Positions 1 through 12,669 of a DNA stretch of 64,000 bases are shown here, piece by piece. The translations under genes and the position numbers were made by a program. Within the stretch, counting starts at the first letter, position 1, and every line of letters starts with the position of its first letter. Location of the stretch: assembly GCA_039881145.1 (NCBI GenBank), contig JAYKKI010000006.1, forward strand, positions 14,763,001 through 14,827,000, in the 5' to 3' direction. The notes under the pieces are model-generated. The model saw only the letters and a program-made list of their open reading frames with translations, made no database searches and had not been told where the DNA came from. This stretch comes from Druceiella hillmani. Its lineage: Eukaryota > Arthropoda > Insecta > Lepidoptera > Hepialidae.

Positions 1-195
1 CTTTTGTCACCACATGTGCAAATAGCGCAACTTTCACACTCTAATCCTGGTTAGGACATCCACATAATACATGTATACTTTTCTGCCTTTTACCACCACG
101 TGTGCAAATAGCGCAACTTTCACACTCTAATCCTGGTTAGGACATGCCACATAATACATGTAGGTATACCTTTCTGCCTTTTGCCGCCACCTATG
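1..195. repeat. 86 bp tandem repeat, about 2.2 copies
   Basis: The string TGTGCAAATAGCGCAAC recurs at 15 and 101 with the same downstream text, including CTAATCCTGGTTAGGACAT. That gives a period of 86 bp. A degraded third start is visible near 188. The array probably continues left of the window. Confidence 0.85.
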
Positions 196-749
196 CAAAA
201 TATATAGTGTTAATGCCATTTCATACCATGAGATACATGTTTCACAATAATATTTCACTTTACCATATTTTAAAAATTCTACAACTCTGTTGGTCAGTCT
301 GTTGGTCTGTTATATTTTATTTTGTCAGTCACATTCTGAATAACCTCAATAATGAGCTCAACAGTCCTTTGTTTTAAGATTAAACTTTCCTCAATATTTC
401 ATTCTTGTCGAATATATGCATTTTTCCTTTGGTAACAAATATGAGGGTAATTGCTATCGTGAAAATCGAGGAAGTTTTTAGGGTAAAATAAATGAAAAAT
501 CACATCGCATATATGTACGTACGTACATTTGTTCGTATGTATGTGCTTATCGTGCTCTTTCAAAGGATTGACAAAAGCGAATAGAATGTCCGATTGCCCT
601 CAGGATATCTACGTTTCGTAATTCATGGTGGCTCGTATCTTGAGGTTCCGTCACTTGTTTCCAGATATAAGTTCTTAAAATTTAGACCTATGGTCTACAT
701 TGCAGAAAAGTTATGCGATTGGAACCGAATAAATTAGTCTTCTTATTTT

Positions 750-796
<47 letters not shown>
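750..796. repeat. (TA)n microsatellite
   Basis: Uninterrupted alternating TA of about 46 bp. Confidence 0.95.
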
Positions 797-801
<5 letters not shown>

Positions 802-1167
802 CTATTGTTTTTAATTAAAATCGAAAAAGCATTTTAGGAAATTGGATTAAAAACGGAAGATTCCTCTATAGATTTCAATGTTATCAGCAGGTTTACAGCC
901 AATAGATTAAAGAAGCCATGTGCGTGCAGAAGAAAGACGGTTGTCTTATTGTTATCGTCGCAATAGTTCCGTTTTCTAACGGTTTAGTGTGTTAAATTTT
1001 GGTTGATTGATTATTTTAATGAGATACTCTTTATTGCTTGTAGTTTAGTAATATAATAATAGATTAGTCGATAATTTTTTTTTCTTTAAAAAAATATAAC
1101 TTTTGTGTTAAGAACCTGATACTACGTGATTTTTCTTAACAATTTAAAGGGCGCATGATTTATGTCA

Positions 1168-1256
1168 ACCACCATGTGCATAACACCAGCCATGTGCATA
1201 ACACCAACCATGTGCATAACACCAACCATGTGCATAACACCAACCATGTGCATAAC
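1168..1256. repeat. 18 bp tandem repeat, five copies
   Basis: The unit CATGTGCATAACACCAAC is repeated five times with one A/G difference. Because 18 is a multiple of 3 it stays open on both strands, which produces spurious His/Asn-rich and Met-His-Met reading frames. Confidence 0.9.
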
Positions 1257-2689
1257 AAACAAATAACTTTTCTCTTCTTTAAAACTTTTTACGTTATGCC
1301 TCATATCCATATACATCACTTTGACATGAGTATTCCTGCAAACTACGCAATGAAAACTTTTATTTTGATGGAAACTTTAATTGGTAGTTTTTCTGTAAAA
1401 CCCGCTTGCTTTTGGCATTCCGCCACATTTAGTTTTCTTTCATCTTTCTTCTACGTCATATAAAATTCACTTACATACATAATTAATGACATGAAGACAT
1501 CCTTTAAAATGTCACTTTCTTTAATAGGCTTATGTTCCTCGCCACTTTCATGAGAGCCTGTCTATTCGTTCTGTTCGACATTACGTTGTTACGTTTTACG
1601 TTTCATTTGTGTTCGACCTTTAACATTACTGGAACTAATCAGTCTCCACTTATCAGAAATCTAACAATAAAATATTTTAAAAGTCATTTTTAACGTGGTT
1701 AGTCACATAAGATATAGTGTTCTATGAAAGTTTTAAGAAAAAAATAGGAAATTATTTTTATTTTTGAATTTTTCTTATAAAATAAGAAGCACCGCATTTT
1801 AATTGTTTAATTGTATTCAAATGCTCGAAGGTTGTAGTTCCAAAATTACTTTTTTTCTTACAGTTTCGTTTTCGGAGTTTCGACTACTTTTATAAGTACA
1901 CATCCTTTTTTAATTACAAGTTTAAAGATTTTCAATTAAAGAGATGCGAAGGTGCATTAAGAGTGAAATTTCAGGCTTCGAATACATGAAACAGACCACC
2001 AGTAAGGTGAGTCGACCTTGTTTCAGTCCTCGTTACGGTCTAATTACTCAACATATGAATTTAGGCTTACGTGCAAAAATGTTATTCTTGTGAACTTTCA
2101 AATTTTTTAACCGCGCTAGCTTTTTAGCCATGACAGATTATCCAGAAGTAACAAAATTTGAATTTAATAAGACGGTTCGACAGACTCCATTCAAGTAACG
2201 AATCCGATCAACAAACGCTTAGGCTATTTCACAATGAGAAATGAACCTCACATGTTGTCTTTGCCTTGCTTTATTCTCATTTTAGTGTATCTAGTCATTA
2301 TATTTCAAATGTAAACAAAGGAAGAAATTATTTTTTTCAAATATTAAAAAAAGCTATTATCAAAGAATAACTCGGTCGTGCAAGTATGGTTGAAACTTAT
2401 TTCCGGATATCGCTTTATTCAGGATTACCCAACATCTGTATTTACCCCAACGTCTGTATTTACCTCTACTCCTTGCTTCATTTCATTGGTAATCAGATTA
2501 TACGGTTTCACATCTTATTAATAATTCCATCAATAAAATAGAACGTTTTAAATATTTATAAATCTGCTAATGTATAAATTTTATGGTACGTAAGATATAA
2601 GATTGCTTCAGAAAACGTGATCATATTTCGGAACAATTTCGTGTTTCACAGCCTCCCCACCATGCTTAAACATGGTATCACCTTTTATA

Positions 2690-2818
2690 AATAATAATTT
2701 GAGTTTTTGAATCTTTGTTAATCGCCCACCTGAAGATGTTGTAATACAACGAAACCTAGGTCGTGGTAAAGAACTTATGGAAAGTAGAAATAATACTACA
2801 TCACTTAGTTTCATTTAA
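2690..2818 (+). repeat. Solo arm of the foldback repeat family (copy 1)
   Basis: The text from GCCCACCTGAAGATGTTG to TTTCATTTAATTGTG is shared, with few differences, with copies ending near 5886, 26002 and 38473. Only the right arm is present here. The small open frame on the opposite strand (2608-2814) is a by-product of this repeat. Confidence 0.8.
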
Positions 2819-3677
2819 TTGTGAAGCACAAATGCGCAATATACGATACACGCATTGATTTATAATTTTAGTTCCACGCTCGTTTTAATAGAATTTATGG
2901 CTTGTAATAAAAATGATAACCTCTTAAGTACGAGTGGAATTCACGTCAAGGTGGTTCCGTTACTTACTTAGGTACGTATCATAGTTTAAACATTAAAGTG
3001 AGCGTAGTATTTCAATTAAACCATTTATAAATACCGTATATTTACACATTTATACAGATGTAAGATAAAAAACTTGTTTGCTTAAATCTAATATTGCTAG
3101 AAATTTACCGAAATAAGTTTGCGTACTTACTAAATGCGTTTATGCTGATTTTTTTCTATTTTTGACGTATACGGTTAAAAATTAGAGTGGAGGCATCTTA
3201 AAATGTTTTGGAGGCTCTTAGCTCGTGAAGGCGTTTTTGTAAAAAAAACTAGACATTTTTATTAAAACTAGACATTACAAATATTGTATGCTAATTTCAA
3301 GTTTCTATCTTATTTCGTTTAGAAGTTAGAAACTTCTGGCACACAGGTAGACAAACAGACGACTTTGTCACAACAAAACTGGTGTTCCTCCCCAACCCTT
3401 CGTGTAAGGAACTCAAAAATGAATAATCAGCTGATATTTTGGGAAACACTTGTCTAATTAATTTAATAACGTGGAGTTAAAATACGAAAAGCGGGCAACA
3501 GCCCTGACTTACAAACGTCAGTCGTTTAGTAATGAGCTATTTATAGGATTTATATAAAAGCCGCAATTTAAACATAAAACATACTTTGGCTAGTTCAAGG
3601 CGAGTAACTATCAACTATCGATGCAATCGATAAAACATCTAAAATACGACCGTAAACATAGAATGTTTCAGTAACCC

Positions 3678-4092
3678 TGTTTATTGTTTCGAGCGCACTC
3701 AGTTATTGTTCGAGCGTAGACGATACCGCGCCCGAGAGTGCTGAACCAATTTATAAGTGTTTTCTATTATTTACAGACTCTCATTCGTCTGTCCGTACCG
3801 CAAACGTATACAATAATGAATAAATCGGCCAAGCGCGTTGTTTACATCTGTTGAAACTATTGATACAAATAATTTTGCATCAATAGTTTCAAGATGTTTA
3901 TCGTTTCGAGCGGACTCACTTCTTGTTCGAGCGTAGAGGATACCACGCCCGAGAGTGCTACACCAATTTATAAGTGTATTCTATTATTTACAGACACTCA
4001 TTCGTCTGTGAAATCGCAAACGTATACAATAATGAATAAATCGTCCAAGCGCGTTGTTTACATCTCTTGAAACTATTAATGCAAGTAATTTT
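3678..4092. repeat. Tandem duplication, two copies about 217 bp apart
   Basis: Copy 1 starts at 3678 and copy 2 at 3895. Both run through GTTCGAGCGTAGA, CGCCCGAGAGTGCT and CAAACGTATACAATAATG. They differ at scattered positions. At the junction, TTGAAACTATTGAT (about 3851) is matched by its reverse complement ATCAATAGTTTCAA (about 3879), a 14 bp inverted repeat with a 14 base spacer. Confidence 0.85.
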
Positions 4093-4199
4093 ATTTGAAA
4101 TTCGCTATCACATGGGAAATTTAAATTTTTTTCGATTTTAAACTCGCGGTCGAAAACATCAAGTTGCTTTGTCATTTATAATGAATTATGAAATCTTCA

Positions 4200-5670
4200 T
4201 TTCATTTTAAAAACCCTCTCCAGAGGTTGAGACGACCTTCCCGAACCGACGGGATGCGTGAAAAAAAAATTGCCACCAATTTTCAGCTTCTGAGCGGTTT
4301 ATTAGTTTTTTTAACATTTAATTACATACTGCTTGCCGTCCGGGATTTGCTCGGGTAAAAAAGAACCACGTCTGCATTTTGTTTTATTTGTTTTTTCTGA
4401 AAAATATTTACTGTTACTGATTTTCCAAAAATGCCGATATAAAGATTTTCTTTTTTATCTGATAGGCTAAATATTATTTTTTAACCTTCATTTTCATGAC
4501 TTCTGGGGTTGAATTTCGAAAAATTTCTAGGTTCGGTCACCTAGAAGCCAATAGATAAATGCGTGTAAAATTTCAAGTTTGAAAGTTTTATAATTCTCAA
4601 ATTTGGAAATTAGGTTTTACATAGATATATTATTTGAGATAACTATGTACAACTCATGACAATACATTTCATGTACAACAATAAAAATTTCACGTTTGTA
4701 AATTTTCACGTATTTATATCTGGCATTATAGAACTGTGAGGTTTCAACGGACGGACAAACAAACGTATGAGATAAAATATAAGTTCATTACTCTATTCAC
4801 TTTGAATAGTCTTCTATCTATTTAATGGAATATTAGCTAAGGACGTAATAAAAATCAGGTAGCTTGACACCTAAGGATATAATAAAATGCTAAATCAGAT
4901 AAATGACGCACACACTGGGCCAATCACTAATTTTGATCGATAGATCCGTATGGGCATTTTATTAACACAATATAAAAACGTTTTATGAGATCTGTTGGCC
5001 TATAAATTCTAACTTGAAGTTGGGCAGGTCTGGGTCCCACCATTGTCTCTAAAGTTAAGCTCTGAATTGGTAACTTTTATTTTTTTACCTCACTGTAAAA
5101 CCAATTTGAAGGTTATATAGCTTTACCCGCACTCCGAAGCGCAGTAAAACTTTTATTCAAGCGATGCTCGGAATATTTTTTTCTTTCAATAGAAATATTA
5201 CATCCTCACAATAAAAATAAAACGCGCGCAAACTCTATAAAAAGGAGAGAGAATCAAAGAAATCAAGTATATTAAGAAGATATTCGTATTGAAGACAAGG
5301 CATTTAACTTCTCTTTTAAGGTCTTTAGAATGGTAATGACGTGTCTATATAGTCATTAATTATAACACGGAAAATATGTTTATGTTCCAAAGTGGAATTG
5401 AATCCGCAACCTCTTGGTTAAGTACGAATATTAATACCACTAAACTACTACAGTTAGAAAGAACAAATTAATTAAGAACAGTTTTTGAAGAATATGAAAA
5501 AGACCATTTTAATTTCTCAACATTTTAAAACAATCGTTGATTTAATATTTTCCTCCATATGATTAATACGGAATCAATTTGAATTTCTCGCGATTAGTCA
5601 AATATTAATAACGTTAACGGAATAGCATAGTGTACGAGACGTAATATGATAAACCTCTTGATTAATCACA
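4200..5670. other. AT-rich stretch, nothing recognised
   Basis: I see no coding motif on either strand and no strong repeat structure. The text is unique within the window as far as I can see. Confidence 0.4.
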
Positions 5671-5676
5671 GACATT

Positions 5677-5886
5677 CACAATTAAATGAAACTTCGTGAT
5701 GTAGTATTATTTATACTTTCTTTAAGTTCTTTACCACGACCTAGGTTTCATTGTATTAGCAAAGATCTTTGCTAAGTGCCCACCTGAAAATGTTGTAATA
5801 CAACGAAATGTAAGTAATACAACGAAATGTAAAGAACTTAAAGAAAGTAGAAATAATACTACATCACGTAGTTTCATTTAATAGTG
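5677..5886. mobile_element. 210 bp foldback element (MITE-like)
   Basis: The left end CACAATTAAATGAAAC is matched in inverse at the right end by GTTTCATTTAATAGTG. The complementarity continues inward through TAGTATTATTT and TTTAAGTTCTTTAC, giving arms of roughly 60-75 bp around a loop. The loop side of the right arm holds CACCTGAAAATGTTGTAATA. A 21 bp unit (GTAATACAACGAAATGTAA plus two bases) is duplicated at about 5797-5830. It has no coding capacity. It is the only two-armed member in the window; three others are single right arms. Confidence 0.75.
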
Positions 5887-5889
5887 AAA

Positions 5890-7860
5890 AATGAATTTCT
5901 ACAAAATTAACGCCAAATATATTCAATCAATGATATTGACCTCGAGTTGCATATAATACTATTTACTGGCACTATTTGAAAAGTAATAATGTAGTTAAAA
6001 TATATTAAACATAGATACAAAAAACCTTAAAGAATAATTAACAATGACGTTTAAAAAAACTATGAATGAGAAAAAAGGCACGCATCGATTTTTTTTGTAA
6101 AAGAATAAACTATTTTTTTCAATTTAATGTATTTTTTTAACAAATACAGACATATGCACAAGCGTGAACTTATTTTTCTATCGCAAAATGAGAGCATGAG
6201 AGCAGCTCTGCCATCTAGTACTTAAATTGGAATATATAGTATGTATGTATGGAGATCGTCCTGGATGGGGATTTTCGGAGAGATCAAAATTTTCCTCTGT
6301 GAATTATTGAATCCAGCCTCGGGTGTGTTATAGGAGAATACAATTCCGCATATCGTTATGCATATGTTGCGACTTGTTTTACGCTCGCTTTACACCCTCG
6401 ATGAAATTCACCAAGCGAGAGCACTTTAAAGATCTTCGTGAAATTTACATACTTTTTGTTTCATCTTTACTAGTTGAAACTCAGTTGCTGATTGAATAGA
6501 AGATCTAAGTCGTGATCGTTACATGTCCAAAGAGAGACTTCCGGGGACATCTACCAAATTCGATAAATAAAACTGGTAATGGAACTGACCAAATAACTTA
6601 TTAAAGAAAGTTAAATACTAAGTAGTTCATTTTAAATTAACGTTGACATCAAGACCATTAAAATACATTAAAATAAAAAATATAACAAACAGCTTACTAG
6701 GTAATTTTTTAACTTATTCTAATTTTTTGTGATAATTAGGTAAAAAAACTGGTACCGTTTAATGTCTTTTGACCCAACTAGAATTGCTCAAATAACATGA
6801 TTAGATAATCGGGCATGGTGTCCCCGTCAACATTTCCAACCTTAAAAACTAGTCGATTGGTTATTGGAACACGATTGCCTGTGGGCAAAAGGTTTATAAT
6901 GCACTCACTAAGCCCTCCTTTCAATATTTTTTTCGTTAGTTGCAAAATTACAGGCGAAACACTCATTATGAATTAAACCCTAATATTTCAAAAACGATGC
7001 TTTAAAATAAATACTTGTATATGGAATATCCATTCCCTTTTAAAAGATCTATCCAAGGGTAGTTCATTAAAGGGGATGGATGAAATAATATTTAAATGCA
7101 GTAATTTATAAATTTTGGTCTCCAACTGTAAATATGAAATGAAAAAGACTAACATACAGACGAACAAGTGAAACCAAAATTTAAAATTTAATCGAAACTC
7201 TAAACATGGTTAAATGCATGGCGAATTCAATGCGGATTGTTCTGTACTGAATTCCATCATAAAATCATACTTAAAATATATTTAGAAGACCGGTTGAAGG
7301 TTTCTTTGTAACCTTATGTTCCCGGAACAAAATATGAATAAAAGTCATCTGGTAACTACTGGATGACTTTTTATTTGAATCTTATCTTATTTATATCTCT
7401 TCTCAATTTTTTTCAAATTTAAAGTACACTCAATTAAAAATAACTGTTTTACACAAAATCAGTATTTGTATCGTTAAAAAGGTGAAACTTTATATATACG
7501 GGATCATCACATAGTCTGCATTAATGAATCGAATTTAAAGAGTGCGGCTAAAATTAATTAAGCTTCTACTTCTGGAACTTGCACTGAAAAAGGTCTGAAA
7601 ATAGATTAACTCAGCTTTACGTGAATAGTCCTTTAAAACACAGCTATTTCTCTGTCGGTTAAAAAGGCGACACGTGGAACCGCGAGACCGTGGCGAATTT
7701 CTTTTTCGGGAAAATTAAGTGAAAACAACTATGTGCGATTAATAAATATGTGTACTAGTTTAAAGTATAAGGGTCCTTATTACCGGAAGAACAAGGATAG
7801 TGACTAATGGTGCAATACTTGAAATGCAGCATAACGAGAACGAGATCTATTAAATTTAAC
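5890..7860. other. AT-rich stretch, nothing recognised
   Basis: Only short frames without known motifs are present (for example 6778-6966 on the minus strand). A short direct repeat of GGATGACTTTT type lies near 7345. No gene is supported. Confidence 0.4.
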
Positions 7861-7873
7861 TTTTATTTGACAA

Positions 7874-7875
<2 letters not shown>

Positions 7876-7941
<66 letters not shown>

Positions 7942-7944
7942 GTA

Positions 7945-7993
<49 letters not shown>

Positions 7994-8022
7994 ATATATA
8001 TATATATATATAGATATATACA
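7876..8022. repeat. (TA)n / TATATG microsatellite
   Basis: About 145 bp of TA repeats interrupted by TATATG and ATTTATA steps. It stays open on both strands as Tyr/Ile repeats, which is not evidence of coding. Confidence 0.95.
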
Positions 8023-8611
8023 CATACCGTCCGCGATTCATTAAAGTCGCGTGTTCTTGGTATTTATATATACATATGCGATATGTATATACACGTATCG
8101 CTTTCGCTCAAATTGACTTTCCCAATGATTCAAATAATAAGTCATGCCTAAGATTTTTATCGAGATATTTTATTACGTGTACCGAATTAATTAATAATAT
8201 TTGAGGAAAACATTTTTTTAACAGGAAGCTACTTAGAAGAAACTTGCGAATATATGAAGCTACAGAGCATTTATTTCAAAGCACAGAAAATGTAAAACGT
8301 GAAACCGCTTTTATTTTATCATATTAACAAAAGACTTTTCACAAAAAGTCACTTTCTATACTGCCTTTGATAATTTATTTTTCTGAAAATAAAGTTTTTT
8401 TCTTCTATCTTCCATCTTTTTACTTTCCTTATAGGTTTTAATAATATTGTCGTTTTATAAACACTTATGGAAAAATTTGCTTGAGCTTATGACAGGGTTC
8501 GATTCTATTAAATTTCACTTGGATTTAATTAGGCTAATTTAATGTAATGAATTATTCTAACTAAAGGAAATGGTATTATTTATTGCATAATGTCATATTA
8601 TCCAGATCATG

Positions 8612-8766
8612 TCGTTTGATAAGTACTAGAAACCGGGTTCGATTCCCGGCCGTTCGTCGAGCGGGATGGACCGGTGTTACGGTTGGCTGTAAGAGATTGC
8701 TCTCGTAGCAATAAGTCCGCCATATGTATCAATCAGATACATTAAAATAGATAAATAAATAAATAA
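8612..8766 (+). mobile_element. tRNA-derived SINE, 5'-truncated
   Basis: A perfect T-arm is visible: CCGGG, loop TTCGATT, CCCGG (about 8634-8650). It contains the Pol III B-box GGTTCGATTCC. No A-box or acceptor stem is found upstream, so this is not a tRNA gene. The body continues to a 3' part, AGATTGCTCTCGTAGCAATA followed by AGTCCGCCATATGTA, and ends in (AAAT)n. That 3' part matches the 3' ends of the LINE copies at 12.7, 52.6 and 58.2 kb. SINEs sharing the tail of a partner LINE are established biology; the pairing here is inferred from the sequence match. Confidence 0.7.
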
Positions 8767-8769
8767 AAT

Positions 8770-11420
8770 AAGGATTATGAATAATTCAATATACATATGA
8801 TACTCGTATTTAAGACACTCGTATTTAATTGTTATTATAAACGAAAATAACATACAAGGAAAAGTTTATTTCAGTGACCTGTCTACAACTGACATGCCAA
8901 AAAAGACTAAGCAAGTTAAATGTTTACAAAATATTTCTTTATACTTCATTATATGTAAACAAAGTGCAGATCAAATAAAAAAAATCGAAATTAATTACAC
9001 GACAGGACAAACTGTGTTGTACAAATGGCAGACCGCACATTATTTCTGTGCAATCTGAGTTGAAATAAGTATTTTGGAAGTAACCTTGTAGTAACAACAT
9101 GGAAAATATTGACATAGGTTATAAATATATATTTTAAATATAAAATGAGTTACAAATTACAAAATAACTTACAGAAATTCCTCGCCAAACAGTTACACGT
9201 TTCTAAATTTAACCAAATTGACTACGCTTTATGTTAAATTAGCAACAAGATAAAAATTAAAAAGTTTACATTAGTCAAAACAAGGGTAAGCAAGTACCTA
9301 CGGATGTAGTACCCATATTGGAAATTTATAGATTTTTTTAAATCATTAAAATTTTCATTGAAAATCATTGAAAATCGAAACTGAGACTTTGTTCATTAAC
9401 TCTGGTTTGGGATTCGAGTTTCATTATCTAATACGATATAAAACGGAGGTAAAACTATGTACACATTATATTAACTGAGACTTTGTTCATTAACTCTGGT
9501 TTGGGATTCGAGTTTCGTTATCTAATACGATATAAAACAGAGGATACAAAACGGAGGTAAAACTATATACACATTATATTTTTGAATGGCTCAAATTATA
9601 ACTGGTTTAGAGTTTATTCGAACTAAAGCATATCTTTCTTCAAAGTTTACCTCAATTTTGTATTATCTTTGCAAGAAGTTAAAATATTATTTCTGATGTG
9701 CTGACCATTGAACTACTTATGTGTATATTAATTCTCTTTGTTTGGATTTATTAATAATTAAACACTATTAGATCAATCGCGTTAAAATAATGATTTAATA
9801 CAAAAAATAAAAGTTTTAAAAATAAAATCGTCTACACTTAATGATTAATAAAAATGAAATAAATCCTAATCATAACACAAAATCGACAGTACAAAAGGGC
9901 TAAATAAATTAAATTACCGATATAATTCTACAATGCTTTATCTTTTTTTTTTTAATAAATACATTTTAAACAATGTGTAACTATATTTATACAATAATAA
10001 CACCATTGATTCTCAGGCAAAGTTTGAAGTATTCTTGCAGAAAAAAAAGTAGACACAACTGAATTACATAATGTACTAAAGAGATACCCGACATTTGAAT
10101 TACATAATGTTCTAAAAAGATATCCGAATTCTAATAAACTGCCAGTTGATTATTAAACATGGTCCTATTTAAAAAAAAATTAACAAACCGTAGGTCATAC
10201 GACCCGTGTGGTAATTTAAAACCTGACCTTTCCTATCACGTACTTACATCTATGCATATCTACATCGCAACCCCAAGAAAGCACGGATACGTAACCTCAC
10301 AAAATCAATATTCCTACATCCATGTGGACCAAATTGTCTGTGTACCAATAAACAACAAGAAATTCATGTAATAACTTAAATCTTAGATTATACTTCATAA
10401 CTAAAGCCAGTTATGTTATAATAAACACAGTTGAAACAAATACAATTCATGTTGAATTATATATTTATAACAGGCACAAATAAATTATTTTTCCATTGAT
10501 CGCTTACGTAAACAGTGAAATAAAAAAATAGAAACAAACGTCACGCGTTTTTAACATGGAATAATAATCCATGGAATGAACGTTTATAACTTTTAAAACG
10601 AAACGTGAAATGTTGATTTTTTATTTTTTCGAGATCAAGTAGTTTTGGTTAGGTTTCCATAGAGCGCGACCGCGACGAGCACGTACTCGTAGTACCGTTC
10701 TACGCAAGTGACTGGCTCTAAAGGAGAGTTATTCCTGGAATAATAGTGATGTCTACGCTCTTTTATTACTGGTCGCAGAATAGATCCAATATAGGCTTTA
10801 GTAGAGTAGAGTGTAGGCTTTACATTCTATAGAGTGTAGGCTTTATATGCTTTGTCGATTTAGATTTCTCATATTATTGCTAATTGAATAAAATAGTTAT
10901 TATAGTATGATTTAAAATTTATCAATTATATTTATAAATGTATTAATCACAAGACTTTACTAAAATAAAGTTTGCGAATTGAAATATCTTGTCACAATTA
11001 ATTAAAAAAAACACAATATACTTTCTGTTGGATAAGTAAAAGACATATATTTAGTACTTGTAATATTACCTCGATAATTAATAAATCGGGTTTCGTCCGT
11101 TATTAATCGATTATCTCTTATGTATTTAATATATCTTGTTCACTAACTCAAACAGAATAACACGAATAATATTAATTAAATTTATAATGTCAAACTAATC
11201 TTAGAACGATATTTGTCTACAAAAGATTATATATTAGAAATAGATAGTATTCTTTTAGAAATGCATATTTCGAAATATTTTTTGTTCATAACAAAGATAT
11301 AGTTTATTCAACACATGTGTACATAGACATGTGTAATATTCAACTCAAAATTAAAATAAGTAATTTTTTTTAAGCTAGAACTATCGATGTAATAATCTCT
11401 ACATCGATACAGAGATGTTA
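8770..11420. other. AT-rich stretch without a recognisable gene
   Basis: It contains the 94 bp tandem duplication listed separately and a moderately GC-rich patch at 10660-10740 (AGCGCGACCGCGACGAGCAC). The frames are short and without motifs. Confidence 0.4.
9380..9580. repeat. 94 bp tandem duplication
   Basis: ACTGAGACTTTGTTCATTAA starts at 9380 and again at 9474. The second copy carries a short extra insertion (AGAGGATACAAAAC) before the shared end ACACATTATATT. Confidence 0.9.
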
Positions 11421-11439
11421 CCGCCTTCACTATCATCAG

Positions 11440-11570
11440 ACAGGGGTGCGGAGTAGCACAGGCGCACCCGCTTTCCCAGCCGCCATCTTGCCCGTGTTCC
11501 AAAATGGCGGCCGCTCGCGTCATCGCACCCAGTCTACGTCACGTCGGGGGTGCTTCGTAGCGCGATGTTC
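11440..11570. promoter_or_regulatory. GC-rich island with paired YY1/Pho-like motifs (candidate promoter)
   Basis: This is a sharp GC-rich island in AT-rich DNA. It contains GCCGCCATCTTG (about 11479) and, about 24 bp on, AAAATGGCGGCCGC: two YY1/Pho-type CCAT motifs in opposite orientation. CTACGTCACGTCGG (about 11533) contains a CRE-like TACGTCA. Such motifs cluster at animal housekeeping promoters; the promoter call itself is inference. I could not recognise a downstream gene on either strand. Confidence 0.3.
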
Positions 11571-12669
11571 GTAGGTGTGATGAAGTCTATGGGTAATGAA
11601 AAATATTTTTCTTCGTTCTTGTGTTCGTTTATTTACTAATATTTATTATGACTTTAAAACTTGCCATTGTTCATCTGATATTACGTAGAAGAAAAATAAG
11701 CATGTCGTGAAGACTTCTTTTGTTTATCTTGTTAAAGTAACTGTTTTCAAAATTAGAATGAATTGAAAATAACAACGTACATACTTTGCAAAAATGTTTA
11801 TAATAAAGCGCACTAATATTATTTAAGTGATTTATTAAAATTCAGTGGTGAAACAATCAACCATTCGTCATGTCGGTCTGTACCACAATTTCGTTATCTC
11901 CGTTCATCTGTCACAGCCTCACAGTAATACAAGATGAAAGTGATTTTTTTTTCTCGCGCGTTAATACTGAGCTAAATCGTTATAAACAAGCAAAGGAAAC
12001 GAAAGTTTCTAACACAGGCGAATTTTAGTTTTTATTGGAATAAAATCGTGAAGACGCTCTAAAAAATCTGCTCTATCTTTTATGGCTGCCTTCGTTTTTT
12101 AAAGGCTGTCAAATGAGGTTTTCATCTATCGGTAGATCTATGACAGTAGCGGAGTAGGAGGTTACAGTGTCGTTCAATTAAACTCTGGTAGATCAGATAT
12201 CGACATTTTTGAAAGAAGCTTTTGACTACCAATACCAATAATCTGAAATTTACAGAGGTTGATTAATAGACTCACTGACCGATCAGACAAAGCTTCATTG
12301 ATTCCACAACGGCGGTTAAAAGAGTACAAGGATAGAATCATATATATATAGAATAGACCTAAATTTTCAGATTATCTGCATATAAATTATGTTTTAGAAT
12401 GAGTATATCTGACAACTGTGTCTGTAATAATAGAAAGAGGCATAGGTGAAAGAAATCCAGCTTGATGGAGACCAGTTACTCAATAGTCCATTCTGAACGA
12501 GTAGTAGAAGTTTTCACAGATTATCTACGAAGAATAGAGTATTTAATCGTATAATAAGAATGTTTAAATCAATAGAATTTTAAAGTCGAGTGGTACAAGG
12601 ATTGTGAACTGAGTATTAAACAATTACTCAACTCAAGCAACGCGAACATGATCAGCGATATCAACTAGG

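Larger units (their letters stand above)
196..2640. other. AT-rich stretch without a recognisable gene
   Basis: The stretch holds the (TA)n tract and the 18 bp repeat listed separately. The open frames here are short, and the one at 1155-1463 is mostly the translation of the 18 bp repeat. I see no recognisable protein motif, splice pattern or RNA gene. Confidence 0.5.

Noticed and set aside
7804..8025. Overlapping Tyr/Ile-repeat frames on both strands
   Set aside because: Translation of a (TA)n microsatellite.
8630..8655. Possible tRNA gene (perfect T-arm)
   Set aside because: No acceptor stem, D-arm, A-box or anticodon arm upstream, and the 3' part matches a LINE tail with (AAAT)n, so it is a truncated SINE.
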